Source: DASXMT01 sp963781305 (GTDB lineage: Bacteria; Actinomycetota; Acidimicrobiia; Acidimicrobiales; RAAP-2). Taken from it: a stretch of DNA of 64,000 bases. Location: positions 1,054,001 through 1,118,000 of the forward strand of contig CAWAFL010000001.1 in assembly GCA_963781305.1 (NCBI GenBank), read 5' to 3'. The notes below the pieces were generated by a model that worked only from the letters and a program-made list of their open reading frames with translations, was not told the origin of the DNA and ran no database searches. The translations under genes were made by a program, and so were the position numbers. This document shows, piece after piece, positions 52,280-60,894 of this stretch (the stretch's first letter is position 1; the number at the start of each line of letters is the position of its first letter).

Positions 52280-53800
52280 TCAGCGAACTTCGGCACATCC
52301 CGGGCCGCGCGGCTCGGGCTCGGGCCCGTCGCGCTCGGCCACCAGTGCGGCCCGGCTCAGCTTCATGGCGTCGCTCCGGGGCAGGGCGGGCACGAACTCG
52401 ACGGTCTTGGGCACCTTGTAGGCCGCCAGCCGCTCCTTGGCAAACCCGATGACCTCGTCGGCCTCGAGGGGCCGGGACGGATCCTCGGCCTGGACGATGG
52501 CATGGACCCGGCGCCCCCACTCGGGGTCCCGTAAGCCGACCACGACGACATCGGCGATGCCGGGGTGCTCGCTCAGGGCCGATTCGACTTCGGCGGGGAA
52601 CACGTTGACCGCACCGGTGACGATCATGTCCACCCGGCGGTCGGCCATGTAGAGAAATCCCTCCTCGTCCAGCCAGCCCATGTCCCCGACGGTGACGAAT
52701 CCGTCATCGGTCCGGGGCATGGGGGCGACGTTGTCGCCGACGTACGACGCGCCGGGGCCGGTGGGGGTGCGCATGTAGATGCTCCCCACCTCGCCCGGTG
52801 GCAGCTCGTGCCCGTCGGCGTCGAGGATCTCGATCTCGGTCTCCATGAAGCCTCGACCCAGTGTGCCGGGGTGCTCCAGCCATTGGTCGCCCCGGCAGAC
52901 GGCCAGGCCGTGACCCTCTGTGGCGCCATAGCTCAGATAGAAGTGCTCGGCTCCCACCAGTTCACACCACCGGCGACCCAGCCAGACCGGCAGGGGCGAG
53001 GCCCCCTGCTGCACCCAGTCGATCGACGAGAGATCCCGCTCTTCGATGCCGGGAACCTGGGCCAGCCGTTGGAGCATCGGCGTGGCCCCGATGAAGCCGG
53101 TGATCCGGTGCTCTTCGATCAGATCGAGGATGCGGGGCGCGTTGAACCGCTCGAGCAGCACGACCTGCACGCCGGACATGAGGCTCCTGAAGGTGGTGAA
53201 CCCGTTGGTGTGGTACAGCGGGGCGGGCACCAGGACGCGTTGGGGCTGGGGCAACGGACCGAACGTCTCGACCACCGTCGAAGTCCCGGGCCCCTCGATG
53301 TAGACCCCAGGGTTGTTGACGACGATCACCTTGGGCGTGCCGGTGGATCCGGAGCTGCACATGGCCCACCCGTGAGGGGAGACCGCCTCCGGCATCGGCT
53401 CGGTCGAGGCCGAGAGGCTCTCGTCGAAGAGGTCGGCGTGCTCCGCATCGACGATCACACGAGGGGCGACAACGTCGAGGATGCGCCCGCGCTCCCAGTC
53501 GGGCAGGTCCCAGCGCATGGGGACGATGACGGCCCCCACCTTCCAACCGGCAAAACAAGCCATAAGGTGCTCGGGCGAGTTGCGCAGGCACACGGCGAGG
53601 TACTCCCCCACCTGGATGCCTCGCCCGGCCAGCACCCGGGCGAGCTGGGTCGAGCGATCGTCCAGCTCCCGCCAGGTGACGGCTCGCTGGCTCCCGTCCT
53701 CGGCGGCGAAGATCACGCCGACGCCGTCAGGGTCCTTCGTGGCCACTTCGTGGATCTTCGTGCCGAAGGGCACGCCCTCGTCGGCCGGCACCGATGTCAT
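52280..53800 (-). CDS. AMP-dependent acyl-CoA ligase
   Basis: A 506-residue ligase with WAMCSSGSTGTPKVIVVNNPG near residue 145, LSYGATEGHGLAV near 290, FVTVGDMGWLDEEGF near 365, ADRRVDMIVTGAVNVFPAEVE near 385 and a C-terminus PRSDAMKLSRAALV whose lysine is the expected catalytic one. It is related to steroid and bile-acid type ligases by the general pattern, but the acid is unknown. The frame ends at TGA beside a tandem repeat. It stands alone behind a palindrome at 53840-53853. The start ATG 53800 has GGAGGTT just upstream. Confidence 0.9.
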   Translation of the reverse strand: MTSVPADEGVPFGTKIHEVATKDPDGVGVIFAAEDGSQRAVTWRELDDRSTQLARVLAGRGIQVGEYLAVCLRNSPEHLMACFAGWKVGAVIVPMRWDLPDWERGRILDVVAPRVIVDAEHADLFDESLSASTEPMPEAVSPHGWAMCSSGSTGTPKVIVVNNPGVYIEGPGTSTVVETFGPLPQPQRVLVPAPLYHTNGFTTFRSLMSGVQVVLLERFNAPRILDLIEEHRITGFIGATPMLQRLAQVPGIEERDLSSIDWVQQGASPLPVWLGRRWCELVGAEHFYLSYGATEGHGLAVCRGDQWLEHPGTLGRGFMETEIEILDADGHELPPGEVGSIYMRTPTGPGASYVGDNVAPMPRTDDGFVTVGDMGWLDEEGFLYMADRRVDMIVTGAVNVFPAEVESALSEHPGIADVVVVGLRDPEWGRRVHAIVQAEDPSRPLEADEVIGFAKERLAAYKVPKTVEFVPALPRSDAMKLSRAALVAERDGPEPEPRGPGCAEVR

Positions 53801-53839
53801 GTGAACCTCCGGTTCCTGTCGTCCTGCACTGCACCCCCG

Positions 53840-53853
53840 AGAACGCTCGTTTT
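53840..53853. promoter_or_regulatory. near-perfect palindrome AGAACGCTCGTTTT
   Basis: AGAACG and CGTTTT surround a CT centre; only one position breaks symmetry. It is 40 bases upstream of the ligase start at 53800, a usual operator or promoter distance. The AGAAC arm recurs in the sites at 4962 and 9424. Confidence 0.4.
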
Positions 53854-53918
53854 GATTCTGGGCGCCTACGCTCTCACAACCGACCCAGTTCGTCCATCAC
53901 GACCGGCTCGATGGCCCG

Positions 53919-54407
53919 TCAGTCCAACCGCACGTCGGGGACCTCGTCGCTGTTCGCTCCGACCATGGCCAACACGAAGACACACGGCTCGGCGTACCGG
54001 TTCCACCACTGGTGCATACCGCCCAACTGGATGTTGACGTCGCCGGCGCGGAGCGTGACCGAGCTGCCGTCGTCCATCAGCAGATCGATCTGCCCCGACA
54101 CGATGAATTCGTAGTCGATGGTGTTGGTGCGGTGCCAACCGGTCGGCTCCGCGGTGGGAGCCATCGATTCGATGAGGAACCTGGTCGCTCCGGGTGCGAG
54201 CGAGAAGATGTCCCCCAGGCTGGCCTGGGGGGCGCGGTCGGTGACGTCGAGGCCCACGTGGTCGTCGGCCCAGAAATTGAGGAGGTCGAATGGTGTCCCC
54301 TGGACCTGGTGTCGCTCGGCGGCGGTGGCCGGACCATCGTGAACGACGCCCCAACCGCCCGCCTCCGTCTTGCCGCACACCACACGCCGCGCCCGCAACT
54401 CGGCCAT
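53919..54407 (-). CDS. cupin-fold protein
   Basis: A 162-residue single-domain cupin. Motif 1 is GWHRTNTIDYEFIVSGQIDLLM near residue 92 and motif 2 is LRAGDVNIQLGGMHQWWNR near 122; histidine and glutamate ligands for a metal are present but the second histidine of motif 1 is a threonine. Proteins like this can be small dioxygenases, isomerases or ligand-binding sensors. It precedes the synthetase at 52280 on the same strand by 118 bases. ATG 54407 follows AGGATACC. Function not assigned. Confidence 0.8.
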   Translation of the reverse strand: MAELRARRVVCGKTEAGGWGVVHDGPATAAERHQVQGTPFDLLNFWADDHVGLDVTDRAPQASLGDIFSLAPGATRFLIESMAPTAEPTGWHRTNTIDYEFIVSGQIDLLMDDGSSVTLRAGDVNIQLGGMHQWWNRYAEPCVFVLAMVGANSDEVPDVRLD

Positions 54408-54491
54408 CGGTATCCTCCGTCTTTCTCTCCGGCGGCGACTGGCCGCCCGCTCATTCGAACTGGTGGCGGTCAACGCCATGCCGACAGGTCC

Positions 54492-55109
54492 CTAGCCATC
54501 CTCGAGCCACCGCCCGATCCGCTCCGCCACCGCCTTGTCCTGGTCGTCGGGTGAACCCTCGACCCGGCACCAGATGGTCGGGGCCGCGCCGGCGCCGCTC
54601 AGGACGCGCTGTTGCTGGTCGAGGATAGGACCGCCCGAAGGGTCGGTTGCGGCCAGGAGGATGGGCGGACGGTTCGCTGCGGCCAGAGCCCGACCGGGAA
54701 GGAGCTCGAGGTGCCCCAACGGAGCGTCGACGCTGACCACCGAGCCGACCTCTGCGGCTCGGAGGAGTCCGGCTCCGACGGCGACGACGCCGCCCTGGCC
54801 CCAGCCGACGAGCACCGGTCGGTGGAGCCCGAGGTCGTCGAGCAGGTCGCAGACCTGCACCACCGCCTTGGCCAGCGAGATGGGATCGGTTCCGGCGAAC
54901 CCGGGCAGCACCCGGTACCAGCAGATCCCGCCCACTTCCATCCCGCTGGGGTAGTAGCCGTAGTCCCCATAGGGGGCCAGTACCCGTCCCACTCCGGGGG
55001 TGGCCTGCGCCACCGCGGTGGGCCGATCGATGGTCACGCCCTCTCGATGGAGGACGACGGCTGGCGCTCCCGTCGCTGTGGTCGCGATGTCCTGATACGC
55101 CAGCTTCAA
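54492..55109 (-). CDS. alpha/beta-hydrolase-fold protein lacking the nucleophilic serine
   Basis: A 205-residue protein with an alpha/beta-hydrolase core: strand-turn-helix VLVGWGQGGVVAVGAG near residue 98 and a late acid/His region that is weak. The elbow should be G-x-S-x-G but reads G-W-G-Q-G, so the nucleophile is glycine. The protein is also shorter than usual. It may be a non-catalytic partner or bind a ligand. A TTG start at 55109 overlaps the flavoprotein stop by four bases (TTGA), so it is coupled to that gene. Role unknown. Confidence 0.7.
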   Translation of the reverse strand: MKLAYQDIATTATGAPAVVLHREGVTIDRPTAVAQATPGVGRVLAPYGDYGYYPSGMEVGGICWYRVLPGFAGTDPISLAKAVVQVCDLLDDLGLHRPVLVGWGQGGVVAVGAGLLRAAEVGSVVSVDAPLGHLELLPGRALAAANRPPILLAATDPSGGPILDQQQRVLSGAGAAPTIWCRVEGSPDDQDKAVAERIGRWLEDG

Positions 55110-56833
55110 CGTCGTGACCCGACTCGAGGGGACCGAGCTGCGGCGTGGGCTCCGGCCAGGAACCCGAACACCATGCCGGGACCGATGGTCGAGCCACCCC
55201 CCGGGTAACCCTCGCCGAAGATGCCATCGACACAGTTACCCGCGCCGTAGAGGCCGGTGATCGGCCCCGCCGCGCCGAGCATCTGTCCCTCGGTGCCGAT
55301 GCGTGGTCCGCTGTTGGTGTCGAACGTCGTGCCCACCACTGAGATAGCGGACAGCGGTCCCTCCGCATCGAGGGGGTACATGAGCGAATTGGGCAGCCGG
55401 TTGTCCGCGGCCGGGGACCCGTGGAAGGCGAACTCAACGGCCTTCGAGCCCCGTCCGAAGTCGTCGTCACGCCCGTTCTCGGCCATGACGTTGAACCGGT
55501 CGATGGTCGACCGGAGGGTCTCGGCGAACGAGGGCGAGAGCGACACCGGGGCGATGCCAGGGGGCATGGTGGCATTCGACCGGCGCTCCAGTCGGTCGGA
55601 CAGCGCCTCGGTCAGTCCTTCCACGCCCTCGCCGGTCACAACGTGGTCGGCGACCGCTCCGGCGGGTGGGATCGGGTACCGGCCGCCAAAGCGCTCGGCC
55701 GTCCGTCGGTCGTAGACCATGAACATGACCCGATTGACGTACTCGTCATCGGCGAACACATGGTGCACGCGGCCGCGGGACTCGTACTCCCGCTTCTCGC
55801 CGACAGTCCGGACACCGAACCGGTTCACCAGCACCATGCCGTCGCCGGGTATGGCCCACACATCGAGCACCGAGTGGGCGTAGTCGTCGACCGCTTCGAG
55901 CACCTGTTGGTTCCACCAGCCGTTGTGCATCCCCCCGAAGGACGCCCCGGCCCGGGTCCCGATCCCCACGAGGTCGCCGGTGTTGGAGGGGACCCCCGAG
56001 CCCCCGGCTATGGGGCCGCGGAGGAACCGTTCCCGGAGCTCGGGACTGTGGGCGAAGCCACCGGACCCGAACACCACGCCGCCCCGGGCCCGGATCGTCC
56101 GGCACGCCGACCCGTCATCGACGACGACACCGGTCACCGTGCCCTGCTCGAGCACGAGGTCGACCACACGGTGGCCAAGGCGCACTTCGGTACCCCGGCT
56201 GCGGGCGAAGGCCATCAGCTGGCGGACCAGCTCGCCCCCGTTGCCCGTTCCGCCATCCGGTGTCACCGCCTGGATGCCCCGGCCGCGCACGGCCACGTTC
56301 TCCGGCGGCTCGTAGTAGTCGGGGTACATCTGTCCGTCCCAGGCCAACCAGGGCCTCTCCATGCGTACCGCTCCGACCTCGGCCAGGCGGCCCATCACCT
56401 CGGTCCCTCGGTCGTAATAGGTCTCGAGCAGTGCCAGCTCCGCCGGTTGGATCCCGAGGGACGGAGCGTCGGGATCGAATGCAGCGGGATAGCTGACCCG
56501 GGCCATGTAGGACAGGGCCCGATCACGGGGATCGGCGATCCCCGCCGCCTGCATGACGGTATTCCCGTAGATGTGGGCAACGCCGCCGGAGCAGGCAGTC
56601 GTTCCTCCGTGCACCGGTGCCTTCTCGCACACCACCACCGATGCGCCCGTCGCCAACGCACCGGCGGCAGCCGAGAGCGCCGCTGCACCGCTTCCCACCA
56701 CCACGACGTCACAGCCTTCGGGTCGTGCGATGGGACGGACCGCCGGCGACGATGCCACGCCCGGTCGGTGGGGAAGCTCGGCGAGCTCGGCGACCCGCTC
56801 TCCCAGCGACGGCTGGTGTGCTCGTGTGACCAT
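55106..56833 (-). CDS. FAD-dependent 3-ketosteroid dehydrogenase/fumarate-reductase-like flavoprotein
   Basis: A 575-residue flavoprotein. FAD is bound at CDVVVVGSGAAALSAAAGAL near residue 40, with EKAPVHGGTTACSGG near 72 as a typical fumarate-reductase/KstD follow-up. The C-terminal signature is YPGGGSTIGPGMVFGFLAG near 550. This family includes 3-ketosteroid delta1-dehydrogenase and other enoyl or keto desaturases; the exact substrate of this one is not clear. ATG 56833 is preferred over upstream frames because it starts the family sequence. It is translated with the small hydrolase-like gene downstream and is divergent from a SnoaL-like gene. Confidence 0.87.
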   Translation of the reverse strand: MVTRAHQPSLGERVAELAELPHRPGVASSPAVRPIARPEGCDVVVVGSGAAALSAAAGALATGASVVVCEKAPVHGGTTACSGGVAHIYGNTVMQAAGIADPRDRALSYMARVSYPAAFDPDAPSLGIQPAELALLETYYDRGTEVMGRLAEVGAVRMERPWLAWDGQMYPDYYEPPENVAVRGRGIQAVTPDGGTGNGGELVRQLMAFARSRGTEVRLGHRVVDLVLEQGTVTGVVVDDGSACRTIRARGGVVFGSGGFAHSPELRERFLRGPIAGGSGVPSNTGDLVGIGTRAGASFGGMHNGWWNQQVLEAVDDYAHSVLDVWAIPGDGMVLVNRFGVRTVGEKREYESRGRVHHVFADDEYVNRVMFMVYDRRTAERFGGRYPIPPAGAVADHVVTGEGVEGLTEALSDRLERRSNATMPPGIAPVSLSPSFAETLRSTIDRFNVMAENGRDDDFGRGSKAVEFAFHGSPAADNRLPNSLMYPLDAEGPLSAISVVGTTFDTNSGPRIGTEGQMLGAAGPITGLYGAGNCVDGIFGEGYPGGGSTIGPGMVFGFLAGAHAAARSPRVGSRR

Positions 56834-56961
56834 GGCCGACTCCCCCCGGGCCCGATGAGGTGCTCCTTCTGCTCGTCGGTAGTTATAGCATCGCGACCGC
56901 ACAGCGAAAACGGTGATTCCGGAGGGCAGTCGCGCTCGGTCGGAACCGAGACGGGGGATTC

Positions 56962-57357
56962 ATGGGACTGACGATCGACGATCAGCTGGCCATCCAACAG
57001 CTGGTCGCCCGCTACAACCACGCGATCGACAGCGGCGACAGTGCGGCGTTCGCCGGCGCGTTCGTCGACGACGGCGTGCTCGACGCCGGCCAGCTGCAGG
57101 TCGAGGGGCGTACTGCCCTCGAACAGTTCGGCCAGCAGTTCCACACGTCGGCGCGCGCGCCTCGCCATGTGGCCACGAACCTGGTGATCGACGGTCACGG
57201 TGACAAGGCCACGCTCCAGGCCTACGTCCAGATGTACGCCCTGCTCGGGGATCCACCACGCCAGGAGATCACCGCATCCGGCAAGTACACAGACACCCTG
57301 GCCAAGGTGGACGGGAACTGGCGCTTCGTGCGCCGTACGTTCACCGTCGACGCATGA
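56962..57357 (+). CDS. SnoaL-like/NTF2-like protein
   Basis: A 131-residue NTF2-fold protein with DDQLAIQQLVARYNHAIDSG at the start and KVDGNWRFVRRTFTVD at the end. It is related in shape to the one at 9685-10116. Family members include delta5-3-ketosteroid isomerases, dehydratases and scytalone-type enzymes. It is divergent from the KstD-like flavoprotein, and a KstD plus isomerase pairing would suit steroid-like substrates, but this is inference. ATG 56962 follows GGGGGAT. Confidence 0.8.
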   Translation: MGLTIDDQLAIQQLVARYNHAIDSGDSAAFAGAFVDDGVLDAGQLQVEGRTALEQFGQQFHTSARAPRHVATNLVIDGHGDKATLQAYVQMYALLGDPPRQEITASGKYTDTLAKVDGNWRFVRRTFTVDA

Positions 57358-57449
57358 GCACCTCAGGCTGAGCAGACCGCGTACGGAGTCGGCCCCCGTC
57401 CGTCACGCTGGGGCGTGATCGTCAGCGGGCCTTGGTCAGAAGGAATTGG

Positions 57450-59096
57450 TCAGCGGGCCTTGGTAAGAAGGAAGCAGCCGCCGGGCGTTCCCCCGCCCGT
57501 GCTGACCACGGCCACCTCGGCCCCGGCCACCTGCCGTTCGCCGCCATCGCCTCGTAGCTGTACCACCGCCTCGTGGATGAAGCCATATCCGTGGGTACGC
57601 CCGGCCGAGAGCTGGCCGCCGAAGGTATTGAGGGGCAGCTCGCCCGTGAGCGAGATGCGATCAGGGTCGGCCAGGAAGTCGCCGGCCTCCCCTGTCTCGC
57701 AGAACCCCAATGCCTCGATCCAGCTCAGGCAGTTGAAGGTGAAGCCGTCATAGAGCTCGGCCACGTCCACGTCGGCCGGGCGCAGTGATGACCGCGACCA
57801 CAGGTGGGCCGCCGGTCCCTGGGTCTGGGGCTCGTGGTGGAGCGTCCCCTGGTCCCAACTGATCCGGTCGATGACCTGGGTACCGACGGCGTCGACCAGC
57901 ACCGGCGGGCGCCGCAGGTCGGCGGCGGCATCGACGGCGGACACGATCACGGCGATGGACCCGTCGCAGGGGACATCACAGTCGTAGAGGCCGAAGGGGC
58001 TGGTGATCATGCGGGCCCCGTAGTAGTCGTCCATGGTCATCGGCTCGCGGTAGATGGCGTCGGGGTTGAGCCCTGCGTTGCGCCGGGCGTTGACCGCTAT
58101 CGCCCCCAGCGCGGCCCGGGTCGTCCCGTAGCGATGGAAGTGGTTCGAGGCGTTCATGCCGATCCAGTTGGCTGCGCTCAACGCCCCGTAGGGCATGCGC
58201 CACGACATCATGTCCCCCTCCACCCGACCGCCGCCGGAGGCAGGTGGGCGCTGGCGCAATCGTTCGGCCCAGGTCGACTCCCACACCGTCCGGAAGCACA
58301 GCACATGGCGGCAGAGACCAGCGGCCACGGCCAGCATGGCCGCCATCACCGACCCGCCCTGGCCCGGGGTCTCCCCCGCCCCGTTGATCCAGGTCGGTCG
58401 GATCCGGAGGGACTCCTCCAGCGCCGTGACCCCGCCCTCGGAATGGCCACCCATAGGTGGGCTGCCGGGATAGGTGGAGAGCCCGTCGATGTCGGCCAAG
58501 GTCAGCCCGGCGTCTTCGACGGCTCTGCGCGAGGCCTCGACGGTCAGGGCCAGCGGGTCCACACCGAGGCGCCGTCCGATCCTGGACATGCCGATTCCGG
58601 TGAGCGCCACCTTCTCCTCGAATTTGTCGGCCCGCGCCATGGGCCGCACGAAGGGAGCGGTGGGCTCCTCGGCCGGGAGGGCACCCTCGGCCGGACCGTC
58701 CGAGGCCAGGGTGAAGACCGGAACCCACACGTCCTCGACGTGCTCGAAACGCACCTCGACCCGTCGCCCCACGGCGAGCTCGGACAGAGGCACGTCCACG
58801 AGGTTGGTGGTCAACCTGACCCGGGGATCCTCGTCGATGGCCACGATGGCGATGATGTACGGCGGAGGGAAGGCCGGCGTCCAGGTGTGCTCGTTCACGG
58901 TGAAGCCCGCCACCACGCCCGTCCCGGCCACGGGCTCGGGGGCCAGGTCGTCGGATCCGCAGGTTCGGCAGATGGGGCCGGGCGGATGCTGGAACGAGCC
59001 ACACTTGGCGCAGCGCCGGAACCGGAGCTTGCCGTCGGCGCCCGATGTCCAGAAGAATTCGTTCTCCGGTGTGAGCTGCGGGAGTGGTCGGGTCAC
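57450..59096 (-). CDS. fused DUF35-thiolase protein (aldolase candidate)
   Basis: A 548-residue single polypeptide that joins the two proteins found as separate genes at 30498-32139. Residues 1-135 are DUF35-like with an intact zinc ribbon RRCAKCGSFQHPPGPICRTC and an OB-fold. After a linker of about 25 residues, residues 160-548 are thiolase-like (GIGMSRIGRRLG, AELYDGFTFNCL, NTFGGQLSAGRTHGYGF). The thiolase nucleophile cysteine is absent here too. This supports a stable complex of the two parts and a retro-aldol or related reaction. GTG 59096 overlaps the flavin-type gene stop (GTGA); the TTG 59156 alternative would overlap it by 64 bases. Other DUF35-thiolase fusions may exist. Confidence 0.87.
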   Translation of the reverse strand: MTRPLPQLTPENEFFWTSGADGKLRFRRCAKCGSFQHPPGPICRTCGSDDLAPEPVAGTGVVAGFTVNEHTWTPAFPPPYIIAIVAIDEDPRVRLTTNLVDVPLSELAVGRRVEVRFEHVEDVWVPVFTLASDGPAEGALPAEEPTAPFVRPMARADKFEEKVALTGIGMSRIGRRLGVDPLALTVEASRRAVEDAGLTLADIDGLSTYPGSPPMGGHSEGGVTALEESLRIRPTWINGAGETPGQGGSVMAAMLAVAAGLCRHVLCFRTVWESTWAERLRQRPPASGGGRVEGDMMSWRMPYGALSAANWIGMNASNHFHRYGTTRAALGAIAVNARRNAGLNPDAIYREPMTMDDYYGARMITSPFGLYDCDVPCDGSIAVIVSAVDAAADLRRPPVLVDAVGTQVIDRISWDQGTLHHEPQTQGPAAHLWSRSSLRPADVDVAELYDGFTFNCLSWIEALGFCETGEAGDFLADPDRISLTGELPLNTFGGQLSAGRTHGYGFIHEAVVQLRGDGGERQVAGAEVAVVSTGGGTPGGCFLLTKAR

Positions 59097-59554
59097 GCCG
59101 TATCCATCTTGCGGAAGTCCCAGCTGACGAATTTCTCGGGGACGATCCGGAGCCAAGCATGACGGCCGTCGTAGAAGAACTGACCACCGCTGTATTTGTC
59201 GCCCGAGAGGCGCTCGGGGGTCACCAGCTCGTCGTCGGCCTCACCTGTGCGCGGCACCTCGCCGACCACCTCAGCCCGCCCGATGATCTCGATGCCGCGC
59301 AGCTCGCCGAAGTCATGTCCGTCATCGACCATCACGCTCACCCGAGGATCTCGTTGGATGTCGGTGAAGCGCTGGCTCTTGACGATCGAGGACACCCACA
59401 GCGCGTCGCCATCCCACACGAACCAGACGGCACTCAGGTGCGGTCCTGCCGCATTGACGGTGGCCAACCGACAGGTGCGCTGCTCGAGGAGGAACTCGTC
59501 CCGTTCCTCGGGGGTCATGGCAATGCGGCGCGACCGCCGCTGTTCCCTGATCAT
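59093..59554 (-). CDS. PNPOx-like F420/FMN split-barrel protein
   Basis: A split-barrel flavin-type protein of about 153 residues from ATG 59554. Visible are MTPEERDEFLLEQRTCRLAT, VWDGDALWVSSIVKSQRFTDIQRDP and VRGEVV-like IIGRAEVVGEV. This family includes F420-dependent reductases, heme-oxygenase-like and pyridoxamine-oxidase-like members. Start choice is uncertain: ATG 59569 or GTG 59575 are also in frame. The stop overlaps the fused DUF35-thiolase start, so they are translated together. A 3-cysteine ferredoxin lies 153 bases upstream on the same strand. Confidence 0.75.
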   Translation of the reverse strand: MIREQRRSRRIAMTPEERDEFLLEQRTCRLATVNAAGPHLSAVWFVWDGDALWVSSIVKSQRFTDIQRDPRVSVMVDDGHDFGELRGIEIIGRAEVVGEVPRTGEADDELVTPERLSGDKYSGGQFFYDGRHAWLRIVPEKFVSWDFRKMDTA

Positions 59555-59707
59555 GATCGATCTTGGCATGGCCACATTGCCGCCCGCACGTTGGCCGACA
59601 GTGTGGCCGAGCCTGTGGCCGCCGCAGGGCCTACGTGTGCTCCTGCGGAGCCGTCGTCACGACGGTGCCGCCCAGGGACCTCATCAGTCCTCGATGGAGA
59701 TGGCCGT

Positions 59708-59899
59708 TCAGTCCTCGATGGTGATGGCTGTCTTCGGGCACGAACGGGCTGCGGCCTCGACCTTCGCCCGCAGCTCCTCGGGCGGCTCGTCTTGGAGCAC
59801 GTACAGGAAATCGTCGTCACGCACCTCGAACACCTCGGGGGCGGCCGCCATGCACAACGCATTCGATTCGCATTGGTCGAAATCAACGATGACTCGCAT
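59708..59899 (-). CDS. [3Fe-4S]-type ferredoxin
   Basis: A 63-residue ferredoxin. The cluster ligands are C10, C16 and C54 (DFDQCESNALCMAAAPEVF, then SCPKTAITI), giving three cysteines as in P450-partner 3Fe-4S ferredoxins. It likely carries electrons to one of the P450s, though neither is adjacent. ATG 59899 is supported by size and sequence. It is divergent from the crotonase at 60031 across a palindrome. Confidence 0.88.
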   Translation of the reverse strand: MRVIVDFDQCESNALCMAAAPEVFEVRDDDFLYVLQDEPPEELRAKVEAAARSCPKTAITIED

Positions 59900-59986
59900 G
59901 AACGCAGTGTACCGAGCCACGAGCGAGGCAACGGAGCCAGTCACCTGACCGGATCTGCCCGAGTCGACCTTCAGGGTCGATGATGT

Positions 59987-59997
59987 ACCGTAACGGT
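59987..59997. promoter_or_regulatory. perfect palindrome ACCGTAACGGT
   Basis: An 11-base perfect palindrome lies 33 bases upstream of the crotonase start at 60031 and 88 bases from the ferredoxin start at 59899. Its position suits an operator for one or both divergent genes. Confidence 0.45.
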
Positions 59998-60030
59998 TCC
60001 GAACGACCGGCACCGGGGGTAGACGTAGAT

Positions 60031-60822
60031 ATGGATCTCGAACGGGAACAGCGAGGCTCGGTCCAGCTCCTGACGCTGAACCGACCACAGGCAGCCAACT
60101 CCCTCGATCCCGGTCTCCTGGCCGAGCTGGGCCGGGCGTTCGACGAGATAGCTCGGGATGACGACACCCGAGTGGTTGTGATCACCGGTGCCGGCGATCG
60201 GGTGTTCTGCGCCGGGATGGACCTCAAGGCGTTCAGCGAGCAGTCAGCCAAGCCGGCGGACACCCCTCCACCCGAACGGGGCAGCGACGACAGCGGCGGC
60301 GGTCAGGGGTTCAACCTGTTTCAAAACCCCTGCCCCAAGCCGATCATCGCCGCAGTGAACGGTGCCGCCGTCGGCGGCGGGTTCGAGGTGGTCCTGGCCT
60401 GCGATCTGGTGGTGGCGGCCGATACCGCCCGGTTCGGGCTGCCCGAGGTGAAGCGCGGGCTGCTGGCCGGCGGTGGCGGGACGCTGCTCGGGACCCGCCT
60501 GCCCCTGGCCCTGGCCATGGAGATCGCGCTGACGGGCGAGTACATCGATGCGGCCCGGGCTGCGGCATGGGGATTGGTCAACCGGGTCGTGCCCGCCGAC
60601 CAGCTGATCGAGTCGAGCCTGGAGCTCGCCGCCGTCATCGCTGCCAACGGTCCTCTGGCCATCCAAACGACCAAGGAACTGACGCGGCGGGCAGTGCTGG
60701 ACGATCCCAAGCTGGGCTGGGCCACGCCCGAGGAGATCGCCCGGGTCTTCGGCAGCGACGACGCCAAAGAGGGAGCGGTGGCCTTCTTGGAGAAGCGCGC
60801 CCCGAACTGGACCGGCCACTAA
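60031..60822 (+). CDS. enoyl-CoA hydratase/isomerase family protein
   Basis: A 263-residue crotonase. It has VFCAGMDLKAFSEQ near residue 55 and AAVNGAAVGGGFEVVLACDL near 102. At the two usual hydratase glutamate positions I see GGGGTLLGTR and not E, so hydration is doubtful and isomerase or hydrolase activity is possible. ATG 60031 follows GGGGGTAG; the in-frame ATG 59980 lies in the palindrome region and is unlikely. It is 72 bases upstream of an alpha/beta-hydrolase on the same strand. Confidence 0.87.
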   Translation: MDLEREQRGSVQLLTLNRPQAANSLDPGLLAELGRAFDEIARDDDTRVVVITGAGDRVFCAGMDLKAFSEQSAKPADTPPPERGSDDSGGGQGFNLFQNPCPKPIIAAVNGAAVGGGFEVVLACDLVVAADTARFGLPEVKRGLLAGGGGTLLGTRLPLALAMEIALTGEYIDAARAAAWGLVNRVVPADQLIESSLELAAVIAANGPLAIQTTKELTRRAVLDDPKLGWATPEEIARVFGSDDAKEGAVAFLEKRAPNWTGH

Positions 60823-60894
60823 ACACCCGCATCGGCGGAGCCGGCCGGTGGTGCCGGTTGGGGATCAACTGGTTCGGGGTGCTTTGATGGGCTC

